From positions 13,171,904 to 13,235,903 of the forward strand of contig OZ038436.1 of assembly GCA_964036275.1 (NCBI GenBank): DNA of 64,000 bases, read 5' to 3'. The number at the start of each line of letters is the position of its first letter. The first letter of the stretch is position 1. Positions 47,427 to 58,400 of this stretch are shown in pieces. This DNA is from Litoditis marina. Its lineage: Eukaryota > Nematoda > Chromadorea > Rhabditida > Rhabditidae. The position numbers were made by a program, and so were the translations under genes. Below the pieces are notes generated by a model. That model made no database searches, had not been told where the DNA came from, and saw only the letters and a list, made by a program, of their open reading frames with translations.

Positions 47427-50400
47427 ATCCTTCTCTCTCTTCATTTTGCTGTTTGATGCTCTGAAAATCTGCAACATTCGTCTCATCTTTTTTTACTTCA
47501 TCGATATCTTTCTCTGACGTTTTTTCTGCTGCGCATTGTTCGAAGGCATTCAACTGTCCTAAATATGTCCGTGTTCAAATGCTTACACTCATTAATCATA
47601 ACGAAAGTATAAGTGAATCTCTTCAATGCAGAAGTGAAAGCTTACCGTAACCACGAAGGGAGGTTCAGTTCATACAAAAACCACCGGATATGTACTGAGA
47701 ATGAAATGATTAGTCACGCGAAAATGTGTTGGCGCAGCAGAATTTGAAAGCCACAACTGCAAAGTACAAACTGGCCGATACGTACAAACTGGCCGTGATC
47801 ATCATATCTTCTTCTAGTGAGTGAATTTTATATTCTTGTAGATGAAAGTTGAATTATTCTAGAAATCGGGTTCTTCAACAGACTGATTCAATTTCCGAGT
47901 TTGGCGGAATTCAATGGGAGCTGTTGGGTATCATGTTCGTCGCCTGGGTCTTCATCTACTTCGCCTTGTGGAAGGGAATCACGCAGGCCAGAAAGGTTGG
48001 TGCACTACTCAGACGAATCCCCGTCAATTGGCAAGCCACTTTTGTATCGGTCTTGACGAGAGAGTGTGCAGGTCAGAGAGACGCAGAAGTCTGCATCCTC
48101 ATTGACCCCCATGCTCTTCCGCTTTTGTAGTTAGCTAATCGCAGAAAATTGTCGCCAATGTTTCTGAGTAGCACATAGCGGTACTGATTTTGTAGTTTAA
48201 TCCTGAAGCGCTCAGGGAGGCAGTGTTGGTATTTGTAGTTTGATCCTGCTAAGTTTCAGCACAAACCTTAGGCTTTTTAGGCAGCGCAACTACACATCAT
48301 ATCTGGTTGATAGTTATACCACTACATGCGTGAAACGAGAATGAAGATGAAATACTAGAATACAGTCACGCAGAGCGTGTGAAACAAGAAATTTGGGAAG
48401 CTGCATTGAAAGAGTGCAGATTGGCTCTTGTCTCTTTATTTTTTGGCACATTGACGTCTAGTACGCATGACATAAAAACAACTTACAAATGTAAATTTAA
48501 AACAATACCTCACGCGCTTAGCTCAATAATAAAAAAGTGTGACTGATGATGACAAAATCTTTGCATGGTGGTTGATCGCTGCGTTTTCAATTGTAAAACA
48601 GATGTCTTTGAAACCTCAAGAGTCAATCAATTGCTGTGCATAAGTTTTTCCCTAGACACTAGCCGCACCACCTGCATGTATGGCTAAAAGCGTTCAGTGG
48701 ACACACATTGAAATTTGTGAAATATGTACTTGGAGGGGAAAACTGATAGAAACTATAGAAACTATCATCCTGCTTGGCGTCTTATTTTTGTAGTTTGATT
48801 CCGAAGATTTTCGACTGGTTGTTTGACAAACTATAACTCAAAATTAGTCACCCCCTACTCACTAGCTGGAATCTAGACGGTATTGCTGGTTCGAGCACAT
48901 CACTATTTGAGATATACAGTATACGGTCCCCCTGTACTTTGGTAAGGACATTGTTAATTTTCTCAGTTTGTCTACTTCTGTGCCCTGTTCCCCTACTTCC
49001 TTCTGTTCGTTCTCTTGGTCCGCGGTCTGACGTTGGAGGGAGCATCTACCGGCCTCTATTTCTACCTGAAACCAAATATGACCAGATTGTACGACACCAC
49101 CGTGTGGAAGGATGCTGGAACACAGGTGACTGAACAGAAATCTGCTGAGTACGTATGCTAGAAGATCCCGGCACCTTCATCCCATCCTGCGTCTCCTCAA
49201 ATATACGCTATTTCTCTGCTCTTACATCCCGTCGGGACGTAAGAGACGACGAAATAGTGAGGCAAAGCGAGAGACGCAGGATGGGATAAAGGTGCCAGGA
49301 TCTTCTAGCATACGTACCCTGCAATGAAAATTATCCAGTTGCTTTTTTAGTAGGAAAAACATTGGAATCTTCTGTTTGAACGAAGATGATATTCACATCT
49401 TCCAATTTTTCTTCGGTTCGCACTCCTGTCATGTTAACCAAATTGGCGGATGAGAAAGTCATTTAGCATTGAATGTGTCTCCTGAATCAATAATTGTTCT
49501 AGTTAGAGGAGACCGGAGAGCAACATGGTTTCTCGTAAAGCTGCTGTATCCTACTTTTGATTGGACGCGTTGCGTGTCGCGAGGCATTGTCATGTGAATG
49601 TCACGTGGACTGATCAAACTATTATACGAGTTAAATGTGCTCTCTGATCTCAATACAGTTAAAAGCAGCCCAAAACAAAACCTCTGCTCAAGTTGTGTTC
49701 CGGTCTCCTTTAATGTTTATGCTTTTTCAGGTCTTCTATTCTTATGGAGTCGGATTCGGAGCCTTGATCGCTTTGGGATCTCATAACAAGTTCAACCACA
49801 ACTGTATGCGGTAAGGAGCTCGTTTAGTGTATAGTGTATAGAGACCACTATGATCGACAAACAAATCTTGAAGGACGATTTGGTGAATTACTAATGTATA
49901 CGATTTGGTGATTTACTATTGTATACAAAATATAGACAAAACAACAACATTTGGTGGTAGACTGCTAATTTAGCGCGTTTCCTCGAAGTTCTGCGGTCAG
50001 CGACTTTGCGAACGCGCCGACATGGTTACACAAACAACACGGCGTGTCAAATAAATGAACGCGTTAATTGGACATTAAAGTTTTTTTTTGAAAATACCTT
50101 CCTTCTAGTGATGCATTTGCCATGTGCGTCATCAACGGATCTACCTCCATTCTGGCCGGATGTGTCGTGTTTTCCATCTTGGGTTACATGTCTGTCATCG
50201 CACAGAAAGATATCGCGGAGATTGTCAAACCTGGTGGGTTAGAGAGTTCAGAAGAAAAACCCTAAATAAATTTGTTCTGAACATGATTTTATGATACCAA
50301 AACTTCGTATAAAACTTTGTTTTTAGATGGAACGTGGAGGCATACTCATTCCGCGGGGTTGTGAATTGCAATTGTTCTAAACAATCTGTACTAGTTAGAA

Positions 50401-52817
50401 AGTACCGAGGTCCAAAAACTTCAATCTCAATCTTTCAATGGTTACAATCCGTAACTGAAACATTAATCATGATTTCAGGTGTGGGATTGGCTTTCCTCGC
50501 GTACCCAGAAGTGGCTAGTAATCTACCGATGAAACAAGTATGGGCATTCCTATTCTTCTTGATGATCACCATTCTCGGACTCGACAGTCAGGTATTTTTT
50601 TCAAAAACTGACTAAAAAAAGTTCTGTCAATAATTTTGCTCCTACTTCATGAGATTTTTTTCTCCATTGAACCAAAAAACAGAACAATCTGAAGGGATAT
50701 AGGTTTTGGGTGAAACAGAAACACTCAATTCTTTTAGGTTTGCATGATGGAAGGATTGTTCACGGCGTTGGAGGATTCGTTCCCATTCATTCTCAGAAAA
50801 TATCGAAAAGTGTCGCTGGGAGTGTGCTGTTTTATGTTCTTCTTACTCGGAATACCGATGGTCACCCATGTGAGTTTCTGATGGATACAAAATGTACAGG
50901 AAACAGAGGCAAGTACAAATGTAGTTTTTCACAACTCGAATGGAAGCCTGACAAAAATGTTGGTCGTGCTTTATTCTCTGGAAATTGGCATTGTAACATC
51001 AATGTTTTCAAAAGTTATGGTATATTTTCACCCATTCGGGGATAAAAATGAATCGGGTGGAAAACATTCAAATTTAATTCATGATGTTGACTCTACGGTG
51101 AAAGAAAGTTGAGAGAGGTGCTCTGTATACTTGAAGTAAATTCAGTCACGTAGAGTTAGCATTCTAATGAGGACTCGTGCACTTTGTTATTGCACGTTTC
51201 TGAGTTCTGCTGTGTTCGACACGTTTCACGTGACCGTGCAATTATATTTTAGGCCGGAGCTCATTGGTTGACTCTAGTCGATGCCTACGGAGCTAGTGGA
51301 TATGCGCTTCTGTTCGTCGTATTTTTCGAAGTCGTTGGATTGGCATGGGGATTCGGTCAGTTTTGGTCGATGAGAGTTAATGAAAATACCGTATTTAAAC
51401 AGCGGTGACCTACCGTACTGCAAGTCAGTTACATCGTAAGGTTCAACGTAAAACAGAGCAGTTTGTGAAAAAGTTATCAATCTGCTATATAGTTTGCAGA
51501 GTGAGTGTGTGAAGCAGTAAAAAAGTAGAGTAATTCCATTTCGACCTTTTGCAGGAGCCGAAAGAATCCGATTGGCCATGAAGGAGATGGTAGGAATCAG
51601 TTTGGGACGAGGCTGGACTTATATCTGGAAGTTCGCAGCACCCGCAACCAGTGTGGTCAGTCAAATTCGCACAATTCAATAAATAATCGAAATCAGAAAA
51701 GCTCGTATAACACATACATGAATATATAATGTTCAACACATTCCAAAAACACGGAAAAAAAAACATTGATTTGTGATTGTGTCACGTAGTTTTCATCAAT
51801 CAATTTGTTATTATATATCGGTTTTATAACCTTTATAGAGTTGTTTCCATCCGGAACAGAAGTGGTAAGAAGTGTTGTATTCATGTCGTACATTTAGAGC
51901 TTTGGCTATTTCTTCCGCTTAGTGCAAAGCAGTTAGGAAAGAACTCACTATGTACTACATGTAATCACCTCAATTTTTTGAATTGGTGCTAGCGATTGAC
52001 CGAACAAGAAAATAGTGTTATGCAACGATAATACACCATATTCACGTTAAATGTGAAAAAATGATCTCTGCTGCACATTTCCAGTTCAATTTTCACAAAT
52101 ACTGGTTTGCCTCACATGGGTATGATTTCTATACTTGAACTGTCAACTCTCAAAATTAGCTTATGAAGAAGCTGGATGTGAGGCAAATGTTAATGAAAAC
52201 GAGTTTTGACATGTTTGTTCAAACTTTTCCATCGAATGTTTTCCAGCTGCTCTTCTTCTTCTGTATCATCAACTATCACCCGATCAAATATCCGACGGGC
52301 GAGGACTATCCGATGTGGGCCAATGTGTTCGGGTTCTTCCTATCATCCTGCTCCATGATCGTCATACCAGGATACGCTCTGTACTATCTTTTCTGCACCA
52401 ACAAACATCTCTCGCTCAAAGAGGTAATTTACGTGTTTGCTGGTTGGTATGAAAATTCTACAAAACAATACATTACTTGCTCGAATACGGGGGGACTGGT
52501 AGGGTAGTGCTTATTCGAAATTGCACGTGAATAGCGGAAATGATAAAAAAAATTAACGTTCATGTTTAATTTTTTTAGTTTAGAGCGGTTTAAGTGCCTC
52601 AAGTTTGTTGACGATGGACAGTTTATTCTCCGAGTGGTCTGAAAAAACCTTTCGGGTTAAATCCACTCTGAAATAATTGTTTTCTTTGAATCATTACACT
52701 CTCATGTTTCAGAGATTATTGAAAGGATGCAGAGCTCCCAAAGACCTGAAGACCGGCAAACCAAAAGCATCGCCTAGCAACGGAGAACAATTGAACTTCC
52801 TGGAACAGAAGAGCTAG
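41589..52817 (+). CDS. SLC6 sodium-coupled neurotransmitter/amino-acid transporter
   Basis: Exons 41589-41757, 43141-43317, 44102-44234, 45910-46023, 47863-47995, 48967-49125, 49731-49810, 50109-50233, 50479-50591, 50738-50869, 51253-51355, 51555-51655, 52247-52423 and 52713-52817 give 606 residues. The N-terminus is acidic and His-rich. TM1 holds the family signature [10 protein letters not shown]; Gly55 stands where monoamine transporters have Asp, which points to an amino-acid-like substrate (GABA, betaine, glycine or similar). The second extracellular loop has the conserved pair Cys156-Cys165 and N-glycosylation sites at Asn171 and Asn181. The sodium/chloride-site region reads [16 protein letters not shown]. 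Twelve membrane segments are accounted for. The protein belongs to the nematode SNF group; which member is not decidable by eye. The stop TAG is directly followed by GTAAGC, so a 3' UTR intron is possible. Confidence 0.95.
44470..44540. mobile_element. Degraded fragment of the foldback MITE
   Basis: GAAGAGCGTGTGAGAG and GAGACGCAGGATGG match the internal arm of the complete elements at 14393 and 49149. The termini are lost. In SLC6 intron 3. Confidence 0.45.
45752..45909. repeat. Dispersed repeat, copy 2, running into the exon 4 acceptor of SLC6
   Basis: Partner of 31770-31910. The shared sequence continues through AAATTAGAG and ATTCTTTAA, and the SLC6 exon 4 acceptor (TTTAACAG, AG at 45908-45909) is the next few bases. 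Confidence 0.6.
47289..47427. repeat. CT microsatellites
   Basis: Two CT runs (about 47289-47330 and 47391-47427) in a pyrimidine-rich part of SLC6 intron 4. Confidence 0.9.
49149..49317. mobile_element. Foldback (hairpin) MITE, complete copy 2
   Basis: Ends GTACGTATGCTAGAAGATC and the exact reverse complement. The arms pair over most of the length (CATCCTGCGTCTC with GAGACGCAGGATG) up to a centre near CCCGTCGGGACG. In SLC6 intron 6. Better preserved than the copy at 14393. Confidence 0.85.
51148..51250. mobile_element. CACGTG-ended MITE-like element in SLC6 intron 10
   Basis: Shares GTTAGCATTCTAATGAGG, TTGCACGTTTCTGAG and TCTGCTGTGTTC with 5515-5635 and ends in TTTCACGTGACCGTGCAATT. It ends only a few bases before the exon 11 acceptor (51252). 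Confidence 0.6.
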
Positions 52818-55499
52818 GTAAGCTAATCGTTGTTATTTTTTGATGAAGATACTGCGTATGTTCGACATATTACATCTGTAAGACGTATTGGAACCAGTGT
52901 TCAAAATTCTCGATCGGCCAACAAGTGACCTCTTTGGAACTCGACCCTAATATCGAACCGATCAATTCTGCGATGACACTTTTACAATTTTTGAATTTTA
53001 TACTTTATTGTACTTGAAATCTACAATTTTTTTCTTCAGATTCTCACCATTCCGAAACAATCAAAAATCTCATGATCTTCGAATCGAGGCTTCAATGTAG
53101 TTAATACGGATACTTTTCACGTTATTTGAAACCAGTGTTGTCACCCGGTGTATCATTATTAGGTTGTTATAGTTTCACCCTCTTTTTGTAGTTCTTCTTA
53201 TTCTTCTTCGAATTGTCATTTGCCTCTCCATTTTCTACGAGTTCAACTCGGAACTGTCAAGGTTGTTGGCGACATTACTTCACATCTTTGATGCTCTCAC
53301 ATAAAGCGCCTTCTAATAATCGGTCTCTTCTACGAATATGTTTTTCTTCGAAATGAATCATTTCCAAGTGATTTTTGTTACTGTGAAGACGTGAAAAACT
53401 GGACGAATGAGGTATTATAGTCTGTTCCACGCACTTATAACCCTGTACAGTAACCTTCGAGAACTTCTAGATCAACGTTTCGTAGTTTGATGTTTTTAGA
53501 ATGACTTCAATTTTCGCTATTGTGTCTTCTATCTATGCTACTACAAACACTGAAAGTTTGAAACCAAAATAATGATTTTTTGAGTAGAAAAAGCCTTCAA
53601 AACATGTGACAGATTACTGTAGAAGGACATCGATTGATCAAACGAACTATAGTGAAGTTCATTGACATATAATAAGGTACATTGTCGGCGAAAAAAAAAC
53701 ACCAAAAGCGCTTCTACCTCTGGACAAATACTCCAATAGTAGCACTTTCTAATGAAACAGATATAGAAGAACCGTTAACTCTTGGTATCAGCCTACTGTA
53801 ACGGGTCGTGTAAGAGGTCACCATGATTTTATACCTTGAGCACACCAATATTCTTAAATTATGATTGGAGAGTCCCGGGATCAAAACAAGAGATTTGAAA
53901 CCAAAAGAGTTACGAAGAGAACATTATTGTGTGATTTGCTGTGAAGGCTGATCGTTTTAACCGGTGATGCTCAATTTTCGGCGTGAATTTCCGAAAGAAC
54001 CGAAATTGTCTCCGAGATATTGGCTGCAATCGTTGCCAAACATCCTAAGCTCGGGCGAAGTCATTTTTGTCTTTGAACACATATTGCACATGTTCTGGAG
54101 TTTCTGTTTTACTAATTGATTTGTAGGATCTCTGAGAATTCATGTGGATCTCAATCTAATACGGACTAGCATTTGTCGCATTTTTGTCACACGAACACAT
54201 AATTGAAAAGTAATTTATCCACGTGGTAGTTCTGTTTGTTGTACTGCACGAGGGTCGAAATTCTCTTTTTCAGGAGTCAATTTGACTATTTGGTAGTATT
54301 CTGATCCGTCCTCGGACTCACACAGAACCTGGGGTAGTTAGAGGGGGAAATGAAGGGGCGTGGCTCATTATCTAAGGCTTGGCACAGAGAATGAGTGCCA
54401 CGCGCCAGTTTTTGAGCATTCAATGCGGCTAAACTGCGGTTTACAGTGGATGAAATCGAATTTAGAGTGAAAAAATTAAAACTAGTGAGAAATTTAGATC
54501 TAAATGCATATATTTCTTCATATTTTGTTAAAAGATGAAGAATTTTCATTTTTTTGAATATGGGACTTAGGGGGGTACTTAGTCCGGAGTTCGTTACCGC
54601 AAGACTTGGTACCAGATTTTTCACGGCTAAGTCCCATGAGAATTGTCATAGTAGCATAAAACGCACGACTAAAACGTTTTTTATTCTATCCATGGAGCGA
54701 ACTTTCACGGATGATGGGAACTCAGAGTCAGACAGAACTCGGTTGAATTTGAAAATTGCTCCACGTAAACAAGTACCAGTTTTGCAATTCGCATGTCTAT
54801 TAGGTGGCAAAACGCGGCGAAGCGAGGACAGACAAGCAATTTGTCGCATTGGGGTCACACAAAAACAGCATTGAAAACATTAAAAAGGGTGGAACCATTA
54901 AGTATCGGACGAAACCTTATATTGAACAGGGCGAGGGGTTCGAACATAGACTACACGGGTATACATATGTCTCATACAGATGAGAGTAGGATGCAACGGT
55001 ACATAATGCTGCTGTGTTAGTAGTTGGATCTCTGTGAGTTTCAGCTTTAACTCGCAATCTCAGACATAGATGAAGCTACAGCTCAGACATAGATCCCTAT
55101 TACTAAGGACAGTCTGTTTTCAAGTAATGCTCGGAGTCATAACCGAAACATCACACAAACCGGATTAACATCGGCCGCATAGTAATTTCCTGGATGATGT
55201 TTTACCTTGAAATTAGAAGTTTGATCACGCCTGATACCACGCTTCAATTAATAATGAAAGTGTTATCTAGTAGACATATTCATCGAGGTTCGTTATTAAA
55301 GATTCATTCTATTAGATTATCAAACATATATGTACAGTACAATCAAAGGCCCGAGAAGTACCATCAGTACTTGAACTTTCTCGTCCTAGTGTATGTCTTA
55401 GTGTATTTGCTGGTCCTTCCTTTGTAATCTCTAGTGATCAATTGCATCAATCGCGAACCCTTTCGAACGAACGAACGATTGATCTGGAACATTTTTGAA
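52818..55499. other. Region between convergent SLC6 and Reeler-EGF genes
   Basis: Probably contains the SLC6 3' UTR. No exon recognised. Holds the second copy of the GTAGTTAGAGGG repeat at 54303-54640. Confidence 0.45.
54303..54640. repeat. Dispersed repeat, copy 2 (GTAGTTAGAGGG...TGGTACCAGA family)
   Basis: Longer relative of 19505-19690, sharing both ends; about 120 extra bases lie between GGGGCGTGG and GGGACTTAGG. No coding capacity. Confidence 0.6.
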
Positions 55500-58400
55500 T
55501 TAGTTTGTTGAGCCTAGCAAGTTTGACTGTTCTAAAATCTGACAGAATTTTGAAATAGTGATTTTCCACACCACTTCGCATAGGATCTATTCAGAAATAA
55601 AAGTTTTACCTTGCTTGGAATCTTGCTTGAATCTTCCTCGAACGGCACAATATATGTAGGAATAAGGTTCAAATGATTTCCTCCAGTGTTTTTAGTCATC
55701 ATAATGTCACCTTCTTCTATCAATGTGATACCTGGAATTACTAGTTTCTGAAGATGAAGTTCAAATATCTACGTTGTATCTCGGTAGTATACAAAAATGA
55801 GATGAATATATCGTTGAGCTCACTTTTGGTTATTATATATCTTTCAGAAAAACACATTTTCCTTATTGATTAACTCCGCGCAGTAGTCTCCACAATTCTA
55901 TTTTTCGTGAAATATTGTTCCTTTTCTGATAAAAAACTAGATGACTTTTAATCACGTACAATTTTTTTTCTAAATTACCGTGAATTTCATATTTATTTCT
56001 TACCAAGATTATTAACGGTCATTAGAGATGCCCTTAGGCCATCATCACCGGCTGGCGGATACTGTCGAATAGAAAGGAAACCAGTTGATTCGTGAATGTT
56101 CGAAGGATCGTTGTCCGCTACAGCTCGAGCACTAAAAGCGAATTCAGTTGTAAATTCAATTCAAAATTTAACTTTACATTTGAGTACACGAAAAGGGTTT
56201 CAAGTAAAGACAAATATTGAAATGTTTCAACAGAACAGCTCAAACTTGTACAGAAAGTTCACAGTCGAATTCGTACCTTACTTTATGTACAGAAAGTTCC
56301 TGCAAAACTGAAACAAAATTTGAAATACAATTTTCCTGCTATGTCAGTTTTGACATATTTTTCGAAACTGACGTGTAGTTTATACTGGGAGTTCCGAACA
56401 TCAATGCCTTGGACACTGAGAAGGTTACGGTCTCATTGTACCCAGTCGAATTTTCCATGGCCACAGGAAAATCTATCGACTTGTTTCTGAATCCTGTAAA
56501 CTACTTACATAAAAGTTAGTTGTTATAGTTTGGAGTATTCTCTAATAGGAACTTGCAGTGCTAGTCTATTTACAGTTCAAGAAGGTCACTGTGGATGGAA
56601 AACTACCATATCCAAATTTTGATTACAGGAACTTTTGAAAATTTACACTCCTCGCCGGTAAAACCTAATAAAATATCGGAACTTGCCTCTGACGTGACAA
56701 GTCCATTCTCCCAACAACCAAGCTAGAGGGAAGAGTATGGGAGGCAGTGGGGTAGATGTTATAACTGGAATGAGATCAAGTAGCAGGAAATCGTGCAGAT
56801 ATTGTAGTCTCACACTCACAAGTTGATGAACTTCATCATTTTACTAAACTGTAAGTCTTTGTATAGTCTTCGCCATTCCTACTGAGACCTCGGCAACGTG
56901 CCAACAAAATTCCTATGCAGCTTTTCTCCATGTTAATGTTTTCCAAAACACTAAAACATTTTCTGGGCGGCAGATAACCTTCGTTTCAGTATGTAGGTAG
57001 AATTCTTTTCATAAAACGTGTTATTCCTATGAAATATATTCATTCGAAGTTTCATTGGCACGCTGCCAAAGTCTCAGTGGGAATGAAATGAACTATAACC
57101 TTCCTTGTCACAAAAATATGATTTGTCGAAGTGAACAAAGTATAGCTGTGACCATAGCTAAGTTGCAGTTTGTACTCAACAAACGACGTTATTCAGGAAT
57201 TTTGACCAAAAATCACAAGATCAAACTACAAACACAGCGGGACAGTGCAAAATACACGGTATAAACTCGTTTTGGAAAGATCAAACCTTATATCGCAGGT
57301 CATTCCAGGCTCACCTGTTGCGTTGTCGAACTCGCACATTCCGCACGATGCTGCACAGTTATTGTCGAAAAAGTCGGTGCTCGGCCGCATCGATTCACAT
57401 TGACCCTCTCGTTTCCAGACACGACATGAGCCGTACACGTCCTGACAGGGTCCTGGAATTATTCTAGATCGGACGGTTTCTATTTTCCGATCCATGTCTC
57501 GCTTCCACCTTGGTCATGACCAAAAAATTATTAAAGTATTATCCGATTCAACTATTTTTGCCGAAATTCACAGATTTTCAGTTGTTTTCTCGCGAAAATA
57601 TTCACACGTTCGTTATGTTTTGCTTTACTGCGCGGTTTCTATAGAATGTTGCGAAAAAGGCCAGTAGTAGAGAAAACACTGCTTATAACAGTTTTAATCG
57701 TAATAACCAAAGGAAGCAAACGTACGATCACAATTTTTGCCCATCCATCCTTTTGTGCAGTTACACTTGTAGTCATTGAACAGATCAGTACACGCGGCGC
57801 CATTCTTGCAGTGATTGTAGTTGCATTCATTTATTTCTGAAAAAAAAAACATTCTATCTCAATGCTTCAAGAAAAATAGAATAGAATACAATGTTTCGCA
57901 TACAAACACGTTGAAAAAAGCAGTCATGTCTTTTTTCTTTCAAATTTCATTCAGTATGAAGAATACTGCCTTCGTTTATATTTTGAACTGTCTTGTATTC
58001 AACTTGTACCAGGAACACGCCACAATTCGAAATCAACATATATTCGACTGCTTGTGAACGAACCTCTTTCACACAAACTGCCAAAGGTTCCTTCGACACA
58101 TTTGCACGCGATTAGTCCACTTTTCGTCATAATACATTCTCCTTCATTCTTACAGTGATCCTTCTCGCATTCGACTAGAACATATTTCATCAAATAAGGA
58201 AATGCTCAGAGAAAAAGAATCATAAAGTAGAGCATCTCTCATCTACCCCATTGAAACTGAGGGGAACACGTGTAACGTGACCGTGAACAAGAGTGTTATG
58301 GTGATGGAAAGAATTAGGTTCATCTGACGGAAGATGTGAACTGGTATACACGGACGACACAACTATCAATCTACTTCTAAATGTGAACAGATATGAGGAG

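Noticed and set aside
26214..47427. CRISPR arrays or other prokaryotic repeats
   Set aside because: All direct repeats are microsatellites or transposon-derived; the DNA is plainly eukaryotic with spliced genes.
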